In this document: in pieces, positions 11,147 through 22,103 of the stretch
How positions within the stretch are numbered: the stretch's first letter is position 1
Layout of the letters: each line of letters opens with the position of its first letter
Assembly: GCA_030180135.1 (NCBI GenBank)
Contig: CM058235.1
Span: forward strand, 11,827,145-11,891,144
DNA from: Orychophragmus violaceus
Taxonomy: Eukaryota > Streptophyta > Magnoliopsida > Brassicales > Brassicaceae
DNA length: 64,000 nucleotides
Direction of reading: 5' to 3'
The notes under the pieces: generated by a model
The model's input: the letters and a program-made list of their open reading frames with translations, nothing else
Database searches by the model: none
Told to the model about the DNA's origin: nothing
Program-made: the position numbers and the translations under genes

Positions 11147-12556
11147 AGTATACCCGATGGCACAGATCCGAGTGTCATGGTCGTTGCACGGTCGGCTACG
11201 GGCATAAACTTCGATTCTACGCGGCAGTTTAAACAGGACACTAAGCAGGCGGCAGCTGAAGTTTACATGCAAGCAAAGACAACCCAGGTTAAACAAAAGG
11301 AGAATGTGAAGACTCCAGCTAAACCTGTTGTCCAAGCACAGGTTCCACCGAGATATGACCCTTGTGCTGCTATCACCAGGATGCAAGTGAAGGCACTTAA
11401 TGATTACAACAAAAGACAGCCGTATGTGTTGATACTCTGCTTAGATTGTAAGTATGTACACCTAACTCGATGTCTAACAAGTGTATTGTTCTTTTGTAGG
11501 GGTTATCCAACTAGGGAACTGAACACATCACTACAATGGTATTACGATCTTCGCACTCCAAAGGAATGGCTGCATGACACGGTCAGTATTACTCCAATGG
11601 TTATGAATTAAGAACTCCATTCCAATATGGATGTATATTCAGACTTCCAAAGAAGTCTGGTTGTTTATTCATACTTCCAAAGAAGTCTGGTTTTATACTC
11701 AGACTTCCAAAGAAGTCTGATAGTATATCCAGACTTCCATAGAAGTCTGATTGTATATCTAGACTTCCATAGCTGTCTGGTTGTGTTTTTTTTTTTATAT
11801 TAACACATGCTTGGCTTAATGCAGCAAATTGATGCGGGTATTGATCTGTTGAGGCTTCGCCAACACAGCCATCCGGAATGGTTCAGGAGCGAGAGGCTGT
11901 GTTTCATTGACACACTCCTTCAAGCCTTGTGGCGTCAACACTATCCAACTTTTATTAGTAGTGGTGCTGGAGGGAATGCACCAGCCGCAACTAGAATGCT
12001 TCCTGCTGGTTGTTTTGATTACTTCACTGGTGACCTACCACTATTCTGCAAATCACCGAAGGCTTGGGCGGTGGATATTGATTATATTTACACCGCACTG
12101 CACACTGGCGGAAATCATTGGGTAGCAATTATGATTTCTATCCCGGATAGGCACGTAACAATATGGGACAGCATCATTAATGATAGGACTAATGAGTTGG
12201 TCGGAGCGGCAGTGGCACCAATCTGCGAGATGTTTCCTTATGCGATGCACATCTTGAAAATACCTGATGCTGATGGATGGCCTTACCCAGTCGATCGTTA
12301 CACCCACTCGATTGTTAGGAGCGACGATCTTCCTCAAAACAAACAAACAGGTGACTGTGGAGTGTTCTGCTTGAAGTTCATCGAGTTCCATTCACTTGGA
12401 ATGGAGTTTCCAAAGTATCTTTGTGATAAGAACATCAAGTCAATCAGGGACAGGCTAGCTTTTGACATATTGTTTGAACTCAAGCGAACAGGTGAAGAGC
12501 AACGTTCCGAGTATGCTTTGCTTGACACCTACTGTAACACCCCTGGTTCGATCTAG
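11147..12556 (+). CDS. Ulp1-like cysteine protease (C48) exons of the MULE gene
   Basis: Three exons are visible: 11147-11421, 11500-11581 and 11825-12556, with donors GCC|GTATGT and ACG|GTCAGT and acceptors ATGCAG, TTTGTAG and ATGCAG, all in phase. The last exon carries the C48 (SUMO-protease-like) catalytic core: His in GNHWVAI, Asp in IWDSI, and Cys in GDCGVFC with a Gln just upstream in NKQTGDCG. Such proteins cleave ubiquitin-like modifiers in Ulp1/SENP families; the role of MULE copies is not settled. The LTR element inserted at 12533 falls in the third-last sense codon, so the original end (continuing at 19187-19198, three sense codons and TAG) is replaced by seven codons from the LTR and a stop. 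The catalytic domain is otherwise untouched. The true upstream join to the DUF1985 exons is unresolved. Confidence 0.85.
11640..11779. repeat. Five palindromes at exact 30-bp spacing in a protease-gene intron
   Basis: Copies start at 11640, 11670, 11700, 11730 and 11760 and share TTCCAAAGAA or TTCCATAGAA as inner decamer. Two have one mismatch in the outer half-site (CATAC, TAGAC). The array lies in the intron 11582-11824, whose acceptor is ATGCAG. Two further copies (11022, 11064) lie in the preceding intron. Confidence 0.9.
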
Positions 12557-15543
12557 AAGATTAGGAACCAAACGTGCCACAATTGACAACCGAGGGTGAT
12601 CTGATTCAAGCAATGGGCAAGACCATACTATGATCTAACCTCCCAAGGTGCCTTACCTCTCAACCTAAGCCTAAGGCTTTGCAACCCGTACGAAGGTTTG
12701 AGAGTTGTGTTAGCTCGGACGAAGCTAATATCAGGGAGGGAAACAAGGTTTTTACAAATATAAAAGCCTTTGTATTACATATATGATAAACCTTACAAAT
12801 CGTTTATCAAAAATATTACATATGGATTTTCTTACGAGTCAACCCGTACACTCCCATACGATTTTACAAAAAGAAAAATGGTTACAAAAGCATACCACAA
12901 ACTACTTCTAGAACTTCACGTCCATCACGCCCTATCTCTCTCTTACTAGGGTTTCCTGCAAAATAAGGAGGGGTGAGTAATCTAGAATTACTCAGTGAAT
13001 TCCAGGCCCTCTATACAACAGTTTATTTTCCCACCCCAAAACCCAAAAATGCATGAATGCAACAATCATAATCAATCAAAACAATGCATGCGGGAAACTA
13101 ACAGATGATATCACACAAACATCACACACACACGGGCCTCACACCCCCCTGGGCCTCGCACGCCCGACGCATTCGATCTTCCTTTCCTCGTGAACACCTA
13201 AGTCATAGCCACCAAGGCACATGAGCCTAGAACATCACCAAAAACCGAGACCCGTCTGTCACGTCAGCCGGTTATATCTCGGCGGGTACCCTCGCACGGT
13301 AACCCTACTATCCCGTCGGATAGAACTCGGCCCTAGGCTGCAATCCCGTCTCTCCGAGTCTTCCCACCTAGACGGTCCTTCGCTAGGGAGGAGTCGGAAG
13401 GAAGCATCGAACCGCCATCATTCTTCGGTAATGAGGCACCGTTACGGGTCAACCTCAATCCGGTAATCACACATCATAATTTCCGGGACGATCCCCGTGA
13501 TACAATCCCGTACTTATCACACAATCATTTCTGAGAGGATCTCAAACCCATCTCGTACTTATCACAATCACATGTATGCATGATAATAAAAGTGTGACAA
13601 GAATAAACACTCCAGGTGTTTCAATCCTTGGTCACGACCTGCAAGGAAACCGTTAGCACCTATGCTACCGGGAACTCACTTTTCTCTACTCGGGCTAAGT
13701 CCGTCTTAGTGTCTTCTTGCACGATCTGCACTGAGAGACTAAGGACAGAACCTAGTTTAGTCTAGGTCATAAAAGAAATTAAGTTTGAAAGGAAACTACA
13801 AATCTTCAGCTTACCGGCCTTTCTCGCTTATCGGGTATTTGCCCCTATTACCGACCTACTTTCTTTCTCTTCTTTCTTTTTATTACCCTTTCTTTTCCTA
13901 GTGTTTACTGTGAATCTAAGAGTGGTGGATGAGTAGAAATGAAGCCAGGGCCGTGGTATTTATAGGAAAAATGAGCCAGCCTCTCTCCTATGTCGTACGA
14001 TGTCATCGGTTTTGCATGTTTTTGTCTGATTCGTCGAAAAGAGAGGTGCAACAGGCCTAGCACTCTACACCTGCGTTCTAGCTTCCTAGGTGTGCTCAGA
14101 AGCCTTATCTTATCCATTAAGGTCGTAGGTGTTGGTGGTTTCATTTGATTGGTCCCGAAGCTTTTGTTGTTATCTTCTCGGTTCAAGCGGATAGGGTAAG
14201 CACGAGATGTCACCGCACCATTAGGGGTTTGCTGGAGCTTATCCCTTCACCTTATCCTCTGAAATCTAGACTCTAGGCCTGCCATTTAGGTCGTGAGTCA
14301 TCTGGACTGATTATTTTTTGGTGATTGATCTTATCCGTTCGCTGAGGGTCGCTGCGCGATTCGCCGGAATGAAGGGTAATGAGGACGAAACCTAGCCTTA
14401 GGTCTGTAGGTCTACTGAGCCTTCATTATTATCTTATTATCCTCTCAGGTGTCCAATGAAGTCGTGGCACCAAAATCATGGCCAACAAAAATAGTCGCAT
14501 TTCGGTTAATCGGGTAATTGTACCGTTTCGGCCGTTGCATCGCCAAATCCTATTTCCCGGCAATTATCCCATCCAAGAACGTTTTGCTAGACCAGTCTTG
14601 ACTTGTAGTTGCATTTATAAAATCCATCCCGCTTGCGTCCGTATTGATGTTTAATCCCGAGCATACCAAGATGTGTCGATAATCCCCGTTCCGACCCGAT
14701 ATTCGTCTTTTTGCTGTTAACCAATGGGAATTGGACATTTCTTCACTAGCCTTGGTTTTTGGTAAGCTCCACCAATGTTATTGAGACACTCTTCTCAAGC
14801 TTTGGTTCGTGGTTTGGTTGATCCAATAGGAAGGCACCATTTTTCTTCTCTTAAACCGATAAAGAATTCGACCAATGAAAATGGAGTGCTTCATCCAAGG
14901 TCTGGCCAGGTGGTTCGTGATCCAATAGGAGCTTGACAATTATCCACCTTGTCTGAGGTGTTTGGCCAATCAGAAGTGGGCATTCAGCTGCTGGTCAAAT
15001 CATAAGAAGTGTGGTCCAATCAGAGCGAGACATTTCAGCTGCTTCGTTTTTGTAGGAAAATAACGGGCGTTTTTGTTGAAAATAACTGAACATTTCTTCC
15101 TGCCCAAGACTTGTCAGAATGAGTTGGTTTTTCTTCCCAAAAATAAGGAGACTCACGTGGCTGATCAGCTGGAGCATTATTCCACACATCGGTCCTTACC
15201 GATCCCCGAAAATTGGCCGTATGGACTGTTTTAAGGCCGTTTTGATCAATCTTCGTTTCTTCTTGGAACAACTGAATTTTCTTGCAACAAAATACCATAA
15301 TATGGTCTATCTTGAGTCTTTAATTATACATTGGTCGTTTTAGAATTTTTTGGCTTCTTCGGCCGTCCAGATCGGTCTTCTCGGAGATGCTTGTGAACCG
15401 TCTTCAAAAATGCACGTTCGTTCTGATTTTTGTCTCGACCAAAATTATGCCTATTCTTCCCAAAAACATTTACCAACGTTCCTCCCGCGTTTTCTTGATG
15501 TTTGACTTTCCGGTCGTACTTAGCTCTTGATAGGGTCATTACA
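12533..15543 (-). repeat. Left LTR (3' LTR) of the LARD-like element
   Basis: 3011 bp, nearly identical to 16171-19181. Differences noticed: near 12590 (C/A), 13147 (C/G), 14531 (C/T) and 15319 (T/G). The first 24 bases provide the altered end of the Ulp1-like reading frame. Confidence 0.92.
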
Positions 15544-16170
15544 TTCTCCCCAACTTCTAAGAATTCGTCCCCGAATTCTACTGTAGAATCAATCCTCGGT
15601 TTCTCCTGGTCTTCTAAGAATACTGTCCCGTAACCTTGTCGTCGAGTCTTACACCTTCCGGAATACCACTTCCTTACCACGTTTCATCTCATACCACTCA
15701 TCCTAATTCCTTTCCTAACAATTTAAAATCTATAGGACAACTTTCCTATTTAACTCCCCTATAATCCCTTCTAGAATTCCTTTCCTAATTCCGGTAGCAA
15801 GGTATCATGCATGCAAAGAGAAAAGTTAGAACCCATGCGTACCTTAGCCTTTTTGCCGATACCTGTATTTACGACTAGAGGTTTCTAAACTTCCTAGTCC
15901 TATTGGTATAACCTACTCTTCTCCCTCTTTCGGCTTGTCCTGTCGTAGATCGACTGCTGGTTGGTGACTTGAATTGATCGCGTCTGCGGCACCATATCAC
16001 ACTTGTTATACCAAATTACACACAAAAGGTATTCCTATTCCCTCCCATGACTATGTAACGGACATTCCAGATTCCTAAGTATGCTTTTGTGACTCCTTTT
16101 GACTCGATAAAACCGAAGAAAATCCTTGTCCCGTTCGCATGATCATGAACCATGCTCTGATACCACCATT

Positions 16171-19100
16171 TGTAACACCCCTGGTTCGATCTAGAAGATT
16201 AGGAACCAAACGTGCCACAATTGACAACAGAGGGTGATCTGATTCAAGCAATGGGCAAGACCATACTATGATCTAACCTCCCAAGGTGCCTTACCTCTCA
16301 ACCTAAGCCTAAGGCTTTGCAACCCGTACGAAGGTTTGAGAGTTGTGTTAGCTCGGACGAAGCTAATATCAGGGAGGGAAACAAGGTTTTTACAAATATA
16401 AAAGCCTTTGTATTACATATATGATAAACCTTACAAATCGTTTATCAAAAATATTACATATGGATTTTCTTACGAGTCAACCCGTACACTCCCATACGAT
16501 TTTACAAAAAGAAAAATGGTTACAAAAGCATACCACAAACTACTTCTAGAACTTCACGTCCATCACGCCCTATCTCTCTCTTACTAGGGTTTCCTGCAAA
16601 ATAAGGAGGGGTGAGTAATCTAGAATTACTCAGTGAATTCCAGGCCCTCTATACAACAGTTTATTTTCCCACCCCAAAACCCAAAAATGCATGAATGCAA
16701 CAATCATAATCAATCAAAACAATGCATGCGGGAAACTAACAGATGATATCACACAAACATCACACACACACGGGCCTCACACGCCCCTGGGCCTCGCACG
16801 CCCGACGCATTCGATCTTCCTTTCCTCGTGAACACCTAAGTCATAGCCACCAAGGCACATGAGCCTAGAACATCACCAAAAACCGAGACCCGTCTGTCAC
16901 GTCAGCCGGTTATATCTCGGCGGGTACCCTCGCACGGTAACCCTACTATCCCGTCGGATAGAACTCGGCCCTAGGCTGCAATCCCGTCTCTCCGAGTCTT
17001 CCCACCTAGACGGTCCTTCGCTAGGGAGGAGTCGGAAGGAAGCATCGAACCGCCATCATTCTTCGGTAATGAGGCACCGTTACGGGTCAACCTCAATCCG
17101 GTAATCACACATCATAATTTCCGGGACGATCCCCGTGATACAATCCCGTACTTATCACACAATCATTTCTGAGAGGATCTCAAACCCATCTCGTACTTAT
17201 CACAATCACATGTATGCATGATAATAAAAGTGTGACAAGAATAAACACTCCAGGTGTTTCAATCCTTGGTCACGACCTGCAAGGAAACCGTTAGCACCTA
17301 TGCTACCGGGAACTCACTTTTCTCTACTCGGGCTAAGTCCGTCTTAGTGTCTTCTTGCACGATCTGCACTGAGAGACTAAGGACAGAACCTAGTTTAGTC
17401 TAGGTCATAAAAGAAATTAAGTTTGAAAGGAAACTACAAATCTTCAGCTTACCGGCCTTTCTCGCTTATCGGGTATTTGCCCCTATTACCGACCTACTTT
17501 CTTTCTCTTCTTTCTTTTTATTACCCTTTCTTTTCCTAGTGTTTACTGTGAATCTAAGAGTGGTGGATGAGTAGAAATGAAGCCAGGGCCGTGGTATTTA
17601 TAGGAAAAATGAGCCAGCCTCTCTCCTATGTCGTACGATGTCATCGGTTTTGCATGTTTTTGTCTGATTCGTCGAAAAGAGAGGTGCAACAGGCCTAGCA
17701 CTCTACACCTGCGTTCTAGCTTCCTAGGTGTGCTCAGAAGCCTTATCTTATCCATTAAGGTCGTAGGTGTTGGTGGTTTCATTTGATTGGTCCCGAAGCT
17801 TTTGTTGTTATCTTCTCGGTTCAAGCGGATAGGGTAAGCACGAGATGTCACCGCACCATTAGGGGTTTGCTGGAGCTTATCCCTTCACCTTATCCTCTGA
17901 AATCTAGACTCTAGGCCTGCCATTTAGGTCGTGAGTCATCTGGACTGATTATTTTTTGGTGATTGATCTTATCCGTTCGCTGAGGGTCGCTGCGCGATTC
18001 GCCGGAATGAAGGGTAATGAGGACGAAACCTAGCCTTAGGTCTGTAGGTCTACTGAGCCTTCATTATTATCTTATTATCCTCTCAGGTGTCCAATGAAGT
18101 CGTGGCACCAAAATCATGGCCAACAAAAATAGTCGCATTTCGGTTAATCGGGTAATTGTACCGTTTCGGCTGTTGCATCGCCAAATCCTATTTCCCGGCA
18201 ATTATCCCATCCAAGAACGTTTTGCTAGACCAGTCTTGACTTGTAGTTGCATTTATAAAATCCATCCCGCTTGCGTCCGTATTGATGTTTAATCCCGAGC
18301 ATACCAAGATGTGTCGATAATCCCCGTTCCGACCCGATATTCGTCTTTTTGCTGTTAACCAATGGGAATTGGACATTTCTTCACTAGCCTTGGTTTTTGG
18401 TAAGCTCCACCAATGTTATTGAGACACTCTTCTCAAGCTTTGGTTCGTGGTTTGGTTGATCCAATAGGAAGGCACCATTTTTCTTCTCTTAAACCGATAA
18501 AGAATTCGACCAATGAAAATGGAGTGCTTCATCCAAGGTCTGGCCAGGTGGTTCGTGATCCAATAGGAGCTTGACAATTATCCACCTTGTCTGAGGTGTT
18601 TGGCCAATCAGAAGTGGGCATTCAGCTGCTGGTCAAATCATAAGAAGTGTGGTCCAATCAGAGCGAGACATTTCAGCTGCTTCGTTTTTGTAGGAAAATA
18701 ACGGGCGTTTTTGTTGAAAATAACTGAACATTTCTTCCTGCCCAAGACTTGTCAGAATGAGTTGGTTTTTCTTCCCAAAAATAAGGAGACTCACGTGGCT
18801 GATCAGCTGGAGCATTATTCCACACATCGGTCCTTACCGATCCCCGAAAATTGGCCGTATGGACTGTTTTAAGGCCGTTTTGATCAATCTTCGTTTCTTC
18901 TTGGAACAACTGAATTTTCTTGCAACAAAATACCATAATATGGTCTATCTTGAGTCTTGAATTATACATTGGTCGTTTTAGAATTTTTTGGCTTCTTCGG
19001 CCGTCCAGATCGGTCTTCTCGGAGATGCTTGTGAACCGTCTTCAAAAATGCACGTTCGTTCTGATTTTTGTCTCGACCAAAATTATGCCTATTCTTCCCA

Positions 19101-19181
19101 AAAACATTTACCAACGTTCCTCCCGCGTTTTCTTGATGTTTGACTTTCCGGTCGTACTTAGCTCTTGATAGGGTCATTACA
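16171..19181 (-). repeat. Right LTR (5' LTR) of the LARD-like element
   Basis: 3011 bp. On the minus strand it is followed by the tRNA primer site at 16150-16165, which fixes the orientation. It ends at 19181, directly before the second copy of the CCTAC target duplication. Confidence 0.92.
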
Positions 19182-19411
19182 CCTACGGTGATAAATAGAC
19201 CGCCTTTATATTTTGCATTCCTAAACAATACATATCTATGGTGGTTGTAAAAAAACACATCAATCTTTTGGCCTACTTTTGTGCTTGTTTTTTAGTTATG
19301 TAACAAACTTAAGCACTAATTCAAGTTATGTTTATTACTACGCTTGTTGAAACAGAACCCAAACAATTGAGACAAGTTTAAATATTAGAGTTCTGGAATA
19401 CATCACTACGT

Positions 19412-19500
19412 CAGACTTCAGTGAACCCTAAAAAAATATCAGACTTCTGTAAACCCTAAAACTTATCAGACTTCACTGAACACGAACACAAATCAGACTT
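19412..19500 (+). repeat. Tandem half-sites downstream of the transposase gene
   Basis: Four CAGACTTC half-sites start at 19412, 19440, 19467 and 19494 (27-28 bp apart), without the matching GTCTG; most are followed by AACCCTAAAA. They lie 3' of the transposase gene between the LARD insertion and the stop codon. Confidence 0.7.
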
Positions 19501-19536
19501 CAGAAATCCCTAAAACATATAAGATTTCAACCATTT

Positions 19537-22088
19537 CTAATCAGCCTGAGGTTGTGGACATTTAGGTTGTTTGTGGCCTGGTTGTTTGCAGTTCGAACAA
19601 CAATATTGCTTGTGTAGTTTCCGCGGTTTAGTGCTCTTATTCTTGGCGATTTCTAGCATAGATTGCCACCTCGACTTCTTTTGTCTTCCAGGCTTCCGCC
19701 TCTCTTCCGGCGGATAGACACGCACGGTGTCATGATTTGCCTTTCCGGTAACATTCTTTGGTAAGATGTTGCGGGAGTATGCAGCGTACAAGTAGTCCGT
19801 TCTGTAAGATGGACATACAAGGGTAGAAATGTGTAGCTCAAGTTCCGGTGCAGCGCATATGGCATGTGAGCAAGGTATCTTTTCGTAATTCCAAACACCA
19901 CATTCACACTTCTGATGTTCCAAATCAACAACACAATCCCTATGTCCTCCCTTAACAACGAACTTATACGTATCTACTCGTTCTGCCGTCATCATATCTG
20001 CATAATATTCACGAATAGCCAGCAAATATTCAACTCCTCGGCTAAATGTTGTTGAGAGACTCATTGCATCTAGCCGCCTTTTACAAAACCACGTCCCTAG
20101 TTTCTCTTGTATAAACTCTAAAAGGAAAGATATGGGATATCCTTTTGCCTTCTTAACTGCGGAGTTTATAGACTCAGCAATGTTGCTCGTCTTTATGTTG
20201 TACCTGTATCCACCAATTTGAAAGAGGTTAACCCAAGTAAGAATTAGAAAGTATCATAAAAACATTATGCTTTCAGACTTCTCCAGTCGTCTGGAAAAAT
20301 AATCAGACAGCAAGAGAGGTCTCATAATTGTATCAGACATCATTAGAAGTCTGATAACTATTGTCAGACCGCTAAGTACATGTCTCCGTTGAAATGCACG
20401 CGTGACCATAGACTCACATCCGCCTCTTCCAAGTAATCAGCAAGTTCAGGATTTGCCGCTCGTAAGGAAGCCATGTTTCGGTCGAAATCGTAAATTGTAT
20501 AAGCGTAAGCCGCGTTTTTCACCAAGTACAGAAGATGTTTTCCCCTGAACTTGGTAACAATATTATTTTGTAGATGGTAATAGCATATCCCTCGATGTGC
20601 CCAAGGGAAAACTGCTTCACACGCATTCTTGATCGACTCACATCTATCCGAGACTATGACCAAAGGATATTGGTCTGAAATGCATTCTTTCAGTTTGGTG
20701 AAAAACCATTTCCACGAGTCATCGTTCTCAGAGTCTACAATTCCAAAAGCCAACGGAAATATTTGAAAATTTCCGTCTTGTGCGGCCGCCACTAGCATAA
20801 CACCGCCATACTTTCCATTAAGATGAGTACCATCCACCACAATGACTCTTCTAAGGTACGTAAACCCATGTATGGAAGCTCCAAATGCTATAAATAGATA
20901 CTTAAATCTATTCTTCTCATCTAGCTCAAGCCCAGTTACTGTTCCCGGGTTGGTTTGCCTGATTCCATGCAAAAAAGAAGGCAGTCTCGCGTACCCATCT
21001 TCCGCTGTTCCTCTCACAATCCTTTGAGCATGTAACAATGCTCTGTATGCGGTTGTGTAGCTCATCCTAATCCCAAACTGCTTCTTCATTGATACTTTGA
21101 CATGCTTTGGTGTTATCCCCTCAATCATACCAAAAGTTTCAGTAAACAACCAACCAATATAAACTGGAGTAAAACGTTTGCGCGTAGACATCCGGTCCGC
21201 CATCGAGCATGAATGTGTTTCTGAATAGATCATCACCCAGTACTTGTTTGGTTCGCTCTTCACACATGCTCGAAGCATCCACTTGCATCCTTCCACACGA
21301 CATTTAGCCACAAAACGTGTCTTGTCAGACTTCTCTGTCCTAAATGCGAATTTCTTCATTATCGCCGTCAAACGTAGCTCTGATATTAGGTCTTTCTTGC
21401 TATCAAAACACTTATTGAGAATGATACCCTCAGATAAGTCCCTTTTGCGAACACTCTGATTATTCATACTCTCCAACTCATATTTCTTATAATCTTCATC
21501 TTCTTCCACATCTACATCTTCATGTTTAACTTTCCCATATAGGGTATAATCAGCATCGTCATGGTAAGCCTCAGCGTGTTCCATGAAAACATTCTCAGGT
21601 ACATCCAAGTTACCAACACCATCATTACCACCACCACCACAAACATAATCCTCCGAGACTGAGTCCACATATTCTGCATTCCAGTCTTCTTCTTTGTCAT
21701 CTTCGTCTACATCTTCAGATTCATATTTGTCATCATGATTCACAGCATCTTCATCATCCATACGGGATCGGCTCGAGACACATAGACGGATTAAATGCGT
21801 ATTAGCTAACTCAACCATGCTCCTTACTTGCCTATCATTTGTGACATAAACCGGAGGGCTATCCGGATCCATTTGTTTCAAGAGTGCTTCCGGCAATGGA
21901 TATGATAACTCCACCGGGTCGGTTTTCTTGTCCAGCATATAATCATCTTGTACCATCTCAACTAGTTCTTGATGTGTAGAACCATCACGCAGAGTGATAA
22001 ACCGCCCTCCTTTGAGCTTATCAACCACAAAATGCCAAATCTGGTCTCTCACAACCCATTCACCAAAATTAACAGGTAACTGAACCAT
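19537..22088 (-). CDS. mudrA: MURA-type transposase of the MULE, two exons, apparently intact
   Basis: Cuts and joins the MULE ends in the nucleus. Exon 1 is 22088-20380 and exon 2 is 20203-19537, with intron GT at 20379 and AG at 20204. The two exons join in phase to give about 791 residues, normal for MURA. I chose ATG 22088 (MVQLPVNFGEW) because the in-frame codon farther upstream is TTG. Order: N-terminal domain, long acidic linker, MuDR-type zinc-binding domain (CRVEGCKWMLRA...HSCS), MULE DDE core (VVDGTHLNGKYGG for the first Asp, VIVSDR for the second, HRGICYYHL for the CxxH motif), then in exon 2 the SWIM zinc finger (CECGVWNYEKIPCSHAICA) and a C-terminal CCHC knuckle (CCSNCKQPGHKQPKC). 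No stop or frameshift was seen. The intron holds three palindromic motif copies; exons hold none. Confidence 0.92.
20274..20353. repeat. Phased palindromes in the transposase intron
   Basis: Copies of CAGAC-N10-GTCTG start at 20274, 20304 (GTCTC at the right) and 20334, spaced 30 bp, plus a half-site at 20365. They occupy the centre of the 176-bp intron (20204-20379). Confidence 0.88.
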
Positions 22089-22103
22089 TATCTGTATAAA
22101 CAA

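Larger units (their letters stand above)
12533..19181 (-). mobile_element. Young LARD-like LTR element, probably from a gypsy chromovirus
   Basis: Two equal 3011-bp LTRs (12533-15543 and 16171-19181) enclose only 627 bp. A 5-bp target duplication CCTAC flanks them (12528-12532, 19182-19186). Read on the minus strand the LTR starts TGTAATGACCC and ends GGGGTGTTACA. The primer binding site TGGTATCAGAGC (initiator-Met tRNA type) is at 16150-16165, and the purine tract GTTGGGGAGAA is at 15544-15554. A frame covering the end of the internal region (EFGDEFL, 15540-15600, minus) resembles the tail of Tekay/del-type chromovirus polyproteins; no gag or pol domain remains. I noted four base differences between the LTRs (about 0.13%), so insertion is recent. 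The duplicate open frames inside the LTRs are not genes. Confidence 0.92.

Noticed and set aside
13221..17104. Identical open frames at 13221-13466 and 16859-17104 (and similar pairs) as duplicated genes
   Set aside because: They are the two LTRs of one element; no protein domain is present.
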